From positions 342,579 to 406,578 of the forward strand of contig CM049307.1 in assembly GCA_026874595.1 (NCBI GenBank): a stretch of DNA of 64,000 nucleotides. The letters are read 5' to 3'. The notes under the pieces were generated by a model, which worked only from the letters and a program-made list of their open reading frames with translations, made no database searches and had not been told where the DNA came from. Every line of letters starts with the position of its first letter. The stretch's first letter is position 1. This DNA is from Sipunculus nudus. Its lineage: Eukaryota; Annelida; Sipuncula; Golfingiida; Sipunculidae. A program made the translations under genes and the position numbers. This document shows positions 48,638 to 61,000 of this stretch, piece after piece.

Positions 48638-50325
48638 TTGATGGTAGTAACAGTAACTGACAAACTGATGGAAGCAAGTAGCTGACAAACTGAGGGTAGT
48701 AACAGTAACTGACAAACTGATGGTAGTAACAGTAGCTGACAAACTGATGGTAGTAACAGTAACTGACAAAGTGATGGTAGTAACAGTAACTGACAAACTG
48801 ATGGTAGTAACAGTAACTAACAAACTGATGGTAGTAACAGTAACTGACAAACTGATGGTAGTAACAGTAACTGACACATTAATGGTAGTAACAGTAACTG
48901 ACAAACTGATGGTAGTAACAGTAGCTGACAAACTGATGGTAGTAACAGTAGCTGACAAACTGATGGTAGTAACAGTAACTGACAAACTGATGGTAGTAAC
49001 AGTAGCTGACAAACTGATGGTAGTAACAGTAACTGACAAACTGATGGTAGTAACAGTAGCTGACAAACTGATGGTAGTAACAGTAACTGACAGACCGATG
49101 GTAGTAACAGTAACTGACAAACCGATGGTAGTAACAGTAGCTGACAAACTGATGGTAGTAACAATAACTGACAAACTGATGGTAGTAACAGTAACTGACA
49201 AACTGATGGTAGTAACAGTAACTGACAAACTGATGGTAGTAACAGTAGCTGACAAACTGGTGGTAGTAACAATAACTGACAAAATGATGGTAGTAACAGT
49301 AGCTGACAAACTGATGGTAGTAACAATAACTGACAAACTGATGGTAGTAACAGTAGCTGACAAACTGATGGTAGTGACAGTAACTGACAAACTGATGGTA
49401 GTAACAGTAACTGACAAACTGATGGTAGTAACAGTAGCTGACAAACTGATGGTAGTAACAGTAACTGACAAACTGATGGTAGTAACAGTAACTTAGAAAC
49501 TGATGGTAGTAACAATGACTTACAAACTGATGGTAGTAACAGTAAATGACAAACTGATGGTAGTAACAGTAACTGACAAACTGATGGTAGTAACAGTAAC
49601 TGACAAACTGATGGTAGTTACAGTAACTGACAAACTGATGGTAGTAACAGTAGCTGACAAACTGATGGTAGAAACAGTAGCTGACAAACTGATGGTAGTA
49701 ACAGTAACTGACAAACTGATGGTAGTAACAGTAGCTGACAAACTGATGGTAGTAACAGTAACTGATAAACTGATGGTAATAACAGTAGCTGACAAACTGA
49801 TGGTAGTAACCGTAACTGACAAACCGATGGTAGTGACAGTAACTGACAAACTGATGGTAGTAACGGTAACTAACAAACTGATGGTAGTGACAGTAACTGA
49901 CAAACTGATGGTAATTACAGTAACTGACAAACTGATGGTAGTAACAGTAGCTGACAAACTGATGGTAGTAACAGTAACTGACAAACTGATGGTAGTAACA
50001 GTAACTGACAAACTGATGGTAGTAACAGTAACTGACAAACTGATGGTAGTAACAGTAACTGACAAACTGATGGTAGTAGTAGTAACTGACAAACTGATGG
50101 TAGTAACAGTAACTGACAAACTGATGGTAGTGACAGTAACTGACAAACTGATGGTAGTGACAGTAACTGACAAACTGATGGTAGTGACAGTAACTGACAA
50201 ACTGATGGTAGTAACAGTAACTGACAAACTGATGGTAGTAACAGTAACTGACAAACTGATGGTAGTAACAGTAGCTGACAAACTGATGGTAGTGACAATA
50301 ACTGACAAACTGATGGTAGTAACTG
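48638..50325 (+). repeat. 27-bp satellite, about 62 units
   Basis: The unit is CTGATGGTAGTAACAGTAAC followed by TGACAAA. A main variant has GTAGC in place of GTAAC; the two states are interspersed along the array. The unit is nine codons, so frames of up to about 496 codons stay open on both strands (for example 48879-50369 minus); they carry only the repeat, so they are not taken as genes. Confidence 0.97.
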
Positions 50326-50332
50326 AGATGTC

Positions 50333-53195
50333 TTTTTCTTATTGTTGATATTGTTAAGCTGTCTGGCATGTCTGTCTCTTATTTTTGATATTGTCTAGCT
50401 GCCTGGCATGTCTGCCTCTTATTGTTGATATTGTTTAGCTGTCTGGCATGTCTGTTTCTTATTGTTGATATTGTTAAGCTGGCTGACATGTCCGTCTCTT
50501 ATTGTTGATATTGTTAAGCTGTCTGGCATGTAGTCTCTTATTGTTGATATTGTTAAGCTGCCTGGCATGTCTGTCACTTATTGTTGATATTGTCTAGCTG
50601 TCTGGCATGTTTGACTCTTATTGTTGATATTGTTAAGCTGTTTGGCATGTCTGTCTCTTATTGTTGATATTGTTTAGCGGTCTGGCATGTCTGTCTCTTA
50701 TTGTTGATATTGTTAAGCTGTCTGACATGTCTTTCTCTTATTGTTGATATTGTTTAGCTGTCTTACATGTCTGTCTCTTATTGCTGATATTGTTTAGCTG
50801 TCTTACATATCTGTCTCTTATTGTTGACATTTTTTAGCTGCCTGGCATGTCTGTCTCTTATTGTTGATACTGTCAGGCTGCCTGGCATATTTGTATCTTA
50901 TTGTTGATATTCTTTAGCTCCCTTGCATGTCTGTCTCTTATTGTTGATATTGTCAGACTGCCTGCCAAGTCTGACTCTTATTGTTGATATTGTTTAGCTG
51001 CCTGGCATGTCTGTCTCTTATTGTGGATATTGTCTAGCCGCCTGGCATGTCTGTCTCTTATTGTTGATATTGTTTAGCTGCCTGGCATTTCTGTCTCTTA
51101 CTGTTGATATTGTTAAGCTGTCTTACATGTCTGTCTTTTATTGTTGATATTGTCTAGCTGCCTGGCATGTCTGTTTCTCATTGTTGATATTGTTTAGCTA
51201 CCTGGCATGTCTGTCTCCTATTGTTGATATTGTTAAGCTGTCTGACATGTCTTTCTCTTATTGTTGATATTGTATAGCTGCCTGCCATGTTTGTCTCTTT
51301 TTGTTGATATTGTTTAGCTGCCTGGCATGTCTGTCTCTTACTGTTGATATTGTTAAGCTGTCTTACATGTCTGTCGTTTATTGTTGATATTGTCTAGCTG
51401 CCTGGCATGTCTGTTTCTCATTGGTGATATTGTTTAGCTACCTGGCATGTCTGTCTCCTATTGTTGATATTGTTAAGCTGTCTGACATGTCTGTCTCTTA
51501 TTGTTGATATTGTTTAGCTGTTTTACATGTCTGTCTCTTATTGCTGATATTGTTTAGCTGTCTAACATATCTGTCTCTTATTGTTGACATTTTTTAGCTG
51601 CCTGGCATGTCTGTCTCTTATTGTTGATATTGTCAGGCTGCCTGGCATATCTGTCTCTTATTGTTGATACTGTCAGGCTGCCTGGCATATTTGTATCTTA
51701 TTGTTGATATTCCTTAGCTCCCTTGCATGTCTGTCTCTTATTGTTGATATTGTCAGACTACCTGCCAAGTCTGACTCTTATTGTTGATATTGTTTAGCTG
51801 CCTGGCATGTCTGTCTCTTATTGTGGGTATTGTCTAGCTGCCTGGCATGTCTGTCTCTTATTGTTGATATTGTTTAGCTGCCTGGCATGTCTGTCTCCTA
51901 TTGTTGATATTGTTAAGCTGTCTGACATGTCTTTCTCTTATTGTTGATATTGTATAGCTGCCTGCCATGTTTGTCTCTTTTTGTTGATATTGTTTAGCTG
52001 CCTGGCATGTCTGTCTCTTACTGTTGATATTGTTAAGCTGTCTTACATGTCTGTCTTTTATTGTTGATATTGTCTAGCTGCCTGGCATGTCTGTTTCTCA
52101 TTGTTGATGTTGTTTAGCTACCTGGCATGTCTGTCTCTTATTGTTGATATTGTTAAGCTGTCTGACATGTCTTTCTCTTATTGTTGATATTGTATAGCTG
52201 CCTGCCATGTTTGTCTCTTTTTGTTGATATTGTTAAGCTGTCTGACATGTCTTTCTCTTATTGTTGATATTGTTTAGCTGTTTTACATGTCTGTCTCTTA
52301 TTGCTGATATTGTTTAGCTGTCTTACATATCTGTCTCTCTTATTGTTGATATTTTTTAGCTGCCTGGCTTGTCTGTCTCTTATTGTTGATATTGTCTAGC
52401 TGCCTGGCATGTCTGTCTCTTATTGTTGATATTGTTTAGCTGCCTGGCATGTCTGTCTCCTATTGTTGATATTGTTAAGCTGTCTGACATGTCTTTCTCT
52501 TATTGTTGATATTGTATAGCTGCCTGCCATGTTTGTCTCTTTTTGTTGATATTGTTTAGCTGCCTGGCATGTCTGTCTCTTACTGTTGATATTGTTAAGC
52601 TGTCTTACATGTCTGTCTTTTATTGTTGATATTGTCTAGCTGCCTGGCATGTCTGTTTCTCATTGTTGATGTTGTTTAGCTACCTGGCATGTCTGTCTCT
52701 TATTGTTGATATTGTTAAGCTGTCTGACATGTCTTTCTCTTATTGTTGATATTGTATAGCTGCCTGCCATGTTTGTCTCTTTTTGTTGATATTGTTAAGC
52801 TGTCTGACATGTCTTTCTCTTATTGTTGATATTGTTTAGCTGTTTTACATGTCTGTCTCTTATTGCTGATATTGTTTAGCTGTCTTACATATCTGTCTCT
52901 CTTATTGTTGATATTTTTTAGCTGCCTGGCTTGTCTGTCTCTTATTGTTGATATTGTCTAGCTGCCTGGCATGTCTGTCTCTTATTGTTGATATTGTTAA
53001 GCTGCCTGGCATGTCTGTCTCTTATTGTTGATATCGTTTATCTGCCTGGCATGTCTGTCTCTTATTGTTGATATTGTCTAGCTGTCTGTCATGTTCGTCT
53101 CTTATTGCTGATATTGTTTAGCTGTTTGGGACCTCTGTCTCTTACTGTTTATATTGTCTAGCTGCCTGGCATGTCTGGTTCTTACTCTTTAACAT
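50333..53195 (+). repeat. 40-bp satellite, about 71 units, with higher-order blocks
   Basis: The unit is TTGTTGATATTGTTAAGCTG followed by TCTGGCATGTCTGTCTCTTA. Position-specific variants (TTAAG/TCTAG/TTTAG/TATAG; TCTGG/CCTGG/TCTTA) travel together in multi-unit blocks that recur: a six-unit series starting near 51061 returns at about 51301, 51981 and 52541. Two units near 52335 and 52900 have a 2-base insertion. It begins within 10 bases of the end of the 27-bp array. Confidence 0.96.
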
Positions 53196-53506
53196 TTGAC
53201 ATAACAGGGTGGGAATCCTTGATAGTATACATGCGGAATGGTGATCTAATTTTTTTCCTTCCTTTATTTTCCTCTGAGGAAAATTTATACTGATAGTAAC
53301 CGCTGTCTGCAAATAAATAATTTATTTCCTATTTTTTAGATATTATAGAGGGACACTTATTTTGCGATAGTAACTCAGGGCCTGGCCGTTCGCAATAAAA
53401 CGTGAAAACATGATATTAAATCATGTTATCAAACGTAAAGTATGCATAATTTCATTGTGATAGAAAAATTTTCAAGCACACACAAAAAACAAGTTACCAA
53501 TAGGTC
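53196..53506. other. Unannotated spacer
   Basis: Nothing recognised. Confidence 0.4.
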
Positions 53507-55697
53507 ATGACGCTCAGCCGACTGACACGCTGACAATATGTCCTTGCACGGGAAACTAATTACGTTAATATAGGTGGCATCATCATTCACGCATATTAGC
53601 TTAAGTTCATCAAGACCCATTAGCACACCAAATTTGATGACAATCCAACCAGCCTTTCCTGAGGAACCTGGCAATTTGTGTGTATTTTTCATTACTTCTG
53701 GGATGCTCAAACATACCCCAAAACTCTGAGAATTTAAGTCACAGTGACCCAATTCAAGGTTTTAAGGGGAGAACTTCTGAGGAACTCTCAGGATGCCAAG
53801 TGAGAAGATTCTGGGTCCAATGGTTATAATTTGTACCCTGCTTTGGTATCAAATTTTCAATTATGCCAGGGTTGCTTATAAGCCCCATAGCTCATAGAAT
53901 ATAGGTAACAGAGACCTAATTTCAGATTTCAAAGGATATTTTTCATTGACCTCCCTGCCCTGTTAACAAACGACCACATCTTTGAAGGTCTCAAGACTAG
54001 AGAGAAAATGCATAAAAATTCGGAAAATATCCAGGTGGCGCCACCAGTCTGCAAGAACTGATTTAACACTCCATGATGAATATGCATGCAAAGAATCATG
54101 ACAATCAATGCACAATTTGTTGAGATACTAGAGCTTTTCTATCAAATTTTAAGTTATTCTTTTGGGTCTACTGAGCCCCATAGCTCAGAGGATATTGGTA
54201 ACAGAGACCTAATTTCAGGTTTCCATGGGGTTATTTTATTGACCTCCAAGCATGTCAGAATAGAAGATTCAGGTCCACTGGTTACCATTTGTGCCCTGTT
54301 AACAGATTACTACATCTTTTAAGGTCTCAAAAGAGAGAAAAAAATCATAACAAAATCGAAAAATACAGGTGGCGCCACCAGTCAGCAGGAACTGATGAAA
54401 CACTCCATATAATTAAACATGCAAAGAATCATGGCAATCAATGAACTATTTGTTGAGATACTAGAGCTTTTGTATTAAATTTTTAGTTGTTCTTGGGGGT
54501 AATTCAAAGCCCTATAGCTCAGAGGTTTTGGGTAACAGAGACCTAATTCCAGGTTTCCAAGCAGACTTTTAAAGGGCCTCCATGCATGTCATGATAGAAA
54601 ATTCTAGGTCCAGTGGTTACGATTTGTGCCCTGTTTACATGTGACCGCATCTTTTAAGCCGGCCATACACGAGGCGACATGTCGCGCGACAAGTCGCAGA
54701 ACACGCTTGTTACGCGACAAGTCGCACCGTGTATGGGGGTTTGTCGCACGATTTCATGGGTTGCGCGACATGTCGCAGAAGAAGGAACATGTTTCTTTTT
54801 CCTGCGACTTGTCGCGCGACATCAGGCCAAGTGTAGGGAAAAGCCAACAAATAACAGTTATATATTTAACGATTGATCATGTTATCCATTGATAATGTGA
54901 CCGTCCATGGTTTCATTGTGTCTGATTAGGGTGCTATATATATATGTGTGTGTTTGCGCGGTCAACAGAAAATTCAGAAGAAATTGTGTAGCTATCCCAG
55001 AATACCTATGCCTATTTTTCTTATATATCTATATATTAAAGAGAAACAATACGAAATATGTCATAGGCAGAATACATTTTTCGTCACTCGCCCTTATATT
55101 GATAAATTGTGTTATTTCGTTGAAACCTGGAAGTTATGTTTGAGGCATGTAGTTTTTATTATAATTTTGCAGGACATGTTGCAGAACATGTCGCTGTGTG
55201 TATGGACTCTTCTTGTTGTGCAACCTGTCGCAGAACGTTCGTGTTCTGCGACATGTCGCGCGACATGTCGCCTCGTGTATGGCCGGCTTAAGGTCTCAAA
55301 ATAGAGAAAAAAATCGTAAAAATTGAAAAAATACAGGTTGCGCCACCAGTCAACAGAAACTGATGGAACACTCCATGATAGATATCCATGCAAAGAATCA
55401 TGGTGATCAATGCCTTAGTTGTTCAGATACTTGAGCTTTTGTAATTTTCCATTATTCTGGAGGGGGGGGGGGGGGGTTCTTCAGGGCCCCATAGCTCAAA
55501 GAATATGGGTAACAGAGACCTAATTCCAGGTTTTCAAGGAGAATTTTCATTGACCTCCCTGGATATCAAGTAAGAATTTTTCAGGTCTAGCGGTTACGAT
55601 TTGTGCACTGTAAACGGACAGACAGCCGGATGGTCGGATGGCCGGACGGACGACGGACAAAGGGTGATCGCTATAGCACTGATGACTTTCAGTCAGC
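53507..55697 (+). repeat. Composite ~330-bp-unit interspersed repeat, copy 2
   Basis: Starts GGTCATGACGCTCAGCCGACTGA. Monomers headed by CCCATAGCTCAGAGGATAT lie at about 53884, 54174, 54508 and 55486 (the last displaced by the 634-bp MITE insertion). The right end is a GACGGAC-type tetranucleotide run (55617-55660) followed by GGTGATCGCTATAGCACTGA and CAGTCAGCTGAGCTAAAA. The start and the reverse complement of the end share GCTCAGCYGACTGA, so the ends are inverted. No coding sequence. From memory, similar ends occur in mollusc repeats; I cannot name the family. Confidence 0.8.
54654..55291. mobile_element. 630-bp MITE with TTAA target duplication
   Basis: TTAA at 54654-54657 and again at 55288-55291. 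Between them the ends GCCGGCCATACACGAGGCGA are inverted copies of each other and stay matched for about 48 bp with one mismatch. The subterminal DNA on both sides is packed with GCGAC/GTCGC motifs (CGACATGTCGC, GCGACAAGTCGC). The core is AT-rich with a short TA/TG run. Removing it leaves an uninterrupted monomer (CTTTTAAGGTCTC). A TTAA target is used by piggyBac and Kolobok transposases; which one mobilised this copy is not known. Confidence 0.9.
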
Positions 55698-56736
55698 TGA
55701 GCTAAAAAACATGTTCTATATGGGTCAAAGTACGATATACTGTAATAGTTTAAACCTAATGAAAATGTTGATGAAACGGTAACTGGATGTCCAGAAAAGC
55801 TCGAAATCATAATAACTGGCAGCATGTGCAATTATTATTGTTCGCACTATATTTTATAAGATTCAGTTCCTGACATATCTTTATCAGTCCCTGAATTTGG
55901 CATCTGACACATGAAGCAGCGAACAAGAAAAATCACTTCTTTCTGAGCTGTTGCCACATTCTGGCTTCAGTTGCTTAGGTGAAGAAAATCAATTCTTGAA
56001 GTAGCTATATATTATAACCTCATTGATTTTACCAGCCTAGTTTACCGTGAAATTGCTGTATTTTTCAGTGCGGATCAGTTACCAAGTTATATCAAGCCAG
56101 TGCCTGAAACTCAATATTTCATGTAACTCCTCTGTGTCGTTGCGACTTTGTCTGATGGAATTTATGTCGAACATGCTCTATAAGACGAGATGATTATATC
56201 AAACATTAATGAGAAATCAGAAATAATACAAAAGGCAGCTTGAATGATCGATTGCTTGCATTGTATTAGCTGGACACTCGGATAATCTTTCGTAAACGGA
56301 ACAAATATAGACTGGTGCCAGAATAGACTTGCCCAGGCGTAACTGAATTCATTTCAAACGTAAAAATAAATAACATAATAACAATTAATAATCAAAACCG
56401 AAGTGTTTGTTTTCGACTATCGCCGCTGTAAGAAATTATGCCAGCCGATTTTACTTTTCATTAGTTCTTCAGTTATTGCACCCAAACTACGCCTTGGTTA
56501 CATGGAACACAGCGATAAAGGCGCCCCGGTCGACCAACTAGGCTAACTAAATTGAGAAATGATTGAAAAGGGCCGAGAAGCGCTACCGGAAATATAATAA
56601 TTCTTGAGAAATAACAACATATGAAGCTTTACGTCCAGGACTTCCTTTCGGAACGTTACCCTTGTAAACTAACGCCATTACTGCTATTCCTCTTGTATGG
56701 AGGACAGTTGTTGCGTAGAGTGCAGAATAAACCTCC
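55698..56736. other. Unannotated spacer
   Basis: AT-rich; nothing recognised. Confidence 0.4.
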
Positions 56737-57720
56737 TAGTGTAGGGGCATATGTAGCAAATTCGTCCTGAGTAAATTTTGTTTGCAAAAACGTGACACCC
56801 CATGCATTTTTGTTCTTCACCTTTCTATGAAGCCTTAAAAACATGGTGCCAATTTTTTATTGAGTTTTGACATGTCTTTCAGGTTGTATTAAAATAGTTT
56901 AAAATGTTAAATTAATAAACTTTGACCGAAACATAAACAAAGTAAACTGGGACAAGAGGATAGGAAAGGTTCTTTTTGGAATGTATTCACATACTAAACA
57001 CACAAACTTAGTTCTCTGACTAGTTTGGGATTCTCTAAAATTATTTTATGGTTATTTTAAATTTACCTATTCACATACCAAGTATATTTGATAAACACAT
57101 ATAGTGTTAAATGCTTAATACACATAGCTTGTTTTTTTTCTCCTTAAAATATTATTGTATCTGCTAATATTTTATTGTAAATCATTTGAGTACTCCTGTA
57201 CACAAGTGATGTTAGGTTTGCGAGATCAGTGGTACAAATGTAAACATAGCGCGCATGCCACCTGGCGGCCAAACCGCGCTACTTTACAAATCAAGATTTT
57301 CTCAAGCATCCCATTAGTGTATCTTTTTTTAATCTTCCATATGATTTCTCCTTGTTTGGGAGTTGAGCACGCGCAAAAACAGACGACCTCTAGTTATGGT
57401 CTTTTTATGGTACACAGACACACGTGGACTGTGTTTACTCACACACAGAATCATAACAATGAATGAAACAGGTGAATTGGAAATTGTAGGTCTGTGTACA
57501 GGGATGGTTTTGCCAAACTAATGAACAAATGGCATGAGATAATTTACATACTGTTGCAAATGTTTATGTACCTTGACAGTTTTCTTCAGGGGATAAGTGT
57601 TAATTTTTTTTCTAAAAGCAATGGTAATCTCTAGTCATTTAAGCTATCCCATAAGGTAGCTCCCACCTGTGTTGTTTCTTAGACACTTAATTTTCCTATA
57701 CATTGAGGTAACAATGAATG

Positions 57721-57764
57721 ACACACACACACATGTGTGTATGTGTGTGTGTGTGTGTGTGCGT
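57721..57764. repeat. (AC)n/(GT)n microsatellite
   Basis: ACACAC switches to GTGTGT through CATGTG, so the tract is partly self-complementary. Confidence 0.95.
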
Positions 57765-57771
57765 AGAGAGA

Positions 57772-57845
57772 GAGTAAGAGTGACGCCTTTTAGATAGTAA
57801 CATGTTTATTGATATTAGTCTATCTGAAAGGCATCACTCTTACTC
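57772..57845. repeat. Hairpin, 26-bp stems with 22-base loop
   Basis: GAGTAAGAGTGACGCCTTTT at the left stem (57772-57797) pairs with the right stem (57820-57845) with two mismatches. Confidence 0.9.
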
Positions 57846-58048
57846 CAAACCTACACTTCCACTACAGACTAGCACGGCTATACCACTTATCATTATACTT
57901 AGTATATATATATATATAAATTAATCTAATGGTTTACTGCAATTAGCAACTGCTAGAGTGCTCAATGGTATGACATCAGAGCTATATAATCAATCAGACA
58001 GTGATCAGTGTAGCACGTTGCACGTAACTACGTAGTAGTAAAAATGTT

Positions 58049-58155
58049 TGTATATATTTATATATATATATATATTAATACATATATAAATATATATATA
58101 TATAGAGAGAGAGAGAGAGGGTGAGAAGGAGAGAGACAGAAAGATAGAGAGATGT
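58049..58155. repeat. TA- and GA-rich microsatellite cluster
   Basis: TA tracts around TTAATACATATATAAA, then a GA run and degenerate purine-rich sequence. Confidence 0.9.
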
Positions 58156-61000
58156 GATGCATTCATACACAACTGTATTTTCTTGCAAAATCATTTTAAA
58201 TAAAATATTGTTTTACAAGACAGGTTTTAATATTTAATTTTAACATTTGCCAAATGAACGTACAAATAATGATTTAATTATTTCTACTTTTTAACAATTT
58301 ATTATTTAGGTGAGATCATTAAGCAGTAAGTTGGACCACGAGAAACACGAACTAAGCTCAGATTCTTTGAGACTTGGTTCCTTGAAAATTTCTTGAACAT
58401 GTGCCGTTTGAGAAAAGTTCAATGTACTTAAAAGGGAATTTGTATGTGCTGTTAAAACAACCTTAATGTTGACTTGTTCTATACCAGTCCCCATATTATA
58501 AACCAAACAATTTTGTTATTGTTTTTATGGCCTTTATTAAAATTACAATAACCAAAAAGAAATGCAAAACCTTCATTACATTCAAGACATTTGTGTATTG
58601 TATAAGGCACGTGTCATTTTGTTAGCTTGTGCAATAAATCAAAATTGTTCTTGGTCACGATTTAAGGGAAAACCAGCATTAGTTAAGCAGGTATAAAATG
58701 CTTAAGTTTTTGTCTGGAGTTATTTGGTATAAACTGATAAAAAAAAACATGGGCTCCAATCAAAGATGTACATTCCGCTGTTGCATCCGACATACCCTGC
58801 ATGTAATGACATAACCAGTCAGATTTTATAAAATATAAGAATAGACTTTTCTTTATTCTTTATTTCATAATTCGCATTATATATAGATAGTACATGCTGG
58901 GTGCTACTCATTGTCTACAGATTACTATTTTCATAAAAAAATGAATGTTGTACCAGTGATCTTGCTCCGACGGATGGAACAGCCTATGTAGCCACTGTGC
59001 CATCACAAGTCACTTAAGGATAATGAAAAAGCGACAAGAATTCAACAATAACCAGCATTTAACTTTACCATTGATATATTTAAACTTTACCATTGGTTTT
59101 ACCATAGTTTCTGTTAAGATTTTTCCGTTTTTTTTAATTGTACTGGTATAACCTGAATGCCTCGGTTTCATATTCCCATAAACGTATAAAAGGAATTGGC
59201 CGACCAAACAAATTATATTAAAAAATAGACCATCGGGGGGGGGGGGTGTTAAAGATGGGACAGAAGAACAACTGTAAACACATTCGATAACATTATGACT
59301 AATGATGACAATTTTTTTTTATGATTTGATATTTACTTCAAGTTTGTTTTTCTTCGACAGGACTTTTCTAAAATTCTAAATTTTTAAGGTCCCTTTGTTT
59401 TGTTTTTCAAAACACTCTCCTTAATGAATTCTGCAGCAAACATGCATTTCATTCAATGTTGATTATCTGTCCTTTACATGTCTCATTCTACTGTGAATGT
59501 CTGTAAATAAATGTCTGTAAATAACTGATGAAAATAGCCACTCCAGAGAAGGTATAATTGCTCCCAAATGATATGCTATTGCCCGCACAGAGCTGAGGTT
59601 ATATGAACAATGTTATTATTATTATTATTGTTATTATTATTTTGCTTCTTAATTATGTACTCCATTTCACTGTGAATGGTGGACTAGGTAGAATTTCCTA
59701 AAACTTTGGGTTGGGTTAGTGAGGATCTGGCACTAAATCCAGTCAAAGTTGTCATTTTTCTGTTGTTTATTCTTCACAAAATATGTAAAAAATTTAGTCA
59801 TCCGCCTTAAAATCTTACAAATTTTTTTTGGATTATGACCAAAACATAAAAATACTCCCTAGAATTCCTTAGGAACCTTTAAATATACTTTGGATGAACT
59901 AACCGTAAGAGACGGGTTATACCTTCACTATCAGCGAGCGGATAGTGATGTTGGTGATGTAATAATCGAACAAAAGGATAACGCAATAACAAAATCATAT
60001 CAAATGGAAGAATAACAGGGCCATTTTCAAATGTTATGTATAAATATTTAGTCACCGGTTACAACCAAGGAAAGTGGAGCCATACTGTATACGATACAGG
60101 TTGCCTGAAATCAGCAAGTGGTCCGCCATATGTACATTGCACAAACTACCCATAGATACCTTGTTGTCTCTATTTGAATTTTTTAATGAATTCATCATTG
60201 AAATTTTGTAGAACAATATACTGGTGGACAAACAACAGCTGATTAATTTTCATGATTAGTCTGATGGACCTTGATGCGGATCCATGTGTTGGCGGAGGTT
60301 TGCGCTCTACGGGTGCTCTCTAATAATGTAATAAACGTCTTAACGCAGTATTTGAGTGTCTAGTCTAAGTTATTGTGATGTAATATATCTTACTAACCAT
60401 TTTGAGGTGTTTTGTTGCTAAATATCTCTCTGTATGACATATTTATATATAATGGTCCTCAATTTTTGCTCTAAAATCAAATTTGACCTAAAAAATGACA
60501 AAACCACTATAGAAAAATTGGCACCATATTTTTTTGTAAAAAATTAAAGTTCTAAGGATCACAAAAATGTAGGATGTCCACTTTTTACAGGGAAAAATTA
60601 CTCGGTGACATATGCCCCCACACTATCCTGTTCAATTACAAAATTCAGTTTCATAGATATATTGCCAGAATATAACGTCCTAAGTTTCATCTACAATGCT
60701 GTCAGTGAGTGCAGGTCAGCATACCACAGAAACCTGGCTCTCCTCTGGGTATGACGTGACATTTCTCAAATATATGATAATTAAATTATCGCTGTAGGAC
60801 AGGTCTTTAATAACTCCATCAGAAATACAGTTTTATTTTCATACCGTTGTCCGGTCTCGCTTGTCTGTCAAAACCCCCCAAAACCATGCCGTCACCTCTG
60901 CTTGATCATTATTTTAGTCTTTTGAATGTGCATCACCTTATATATTATTAACATATTTCCACCAGAAAAATATATAAAGACAGGCTTAAGATGTAAAATC

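Larger units (their letters stand above)
56737..60625. mobile_element. Possible 3.9-kb element bounded by ~150-bp inverted repeats
   Basis: The left arm (56737 to about 56885) and the reverse complement of the right arm (60625 to about 60478) align: TAGTGTRGGGGCATATGT, then an ACAAAAATG-like block on the opposite strand, GTGCCAATTTTT and GTTTTGxCA. Similarity is diverged, with indels. TA flanks both outer ends. The interior shows no recognised transposase; it contains (AC)n/(GT)n at 57721-57764, a hairpin at 57772-57845 and TA/GA microsatellites at about 58049-58155. It may instead be two separate inverted copies of a short repeat. Confidence 0.45.

Noticed and set aside
48632-50369. Long open frames on both strands (up to about 496 codons) as a repetitive protein
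   Set aside because: All are translations of the 27-bp satellite; open frames occur in several frames at once, with no start context or non-repeat domain.
54626-55393. Small frames across the TTAA element
   Set aside because: They run through the inverted repeats of the MITE and have no domain.
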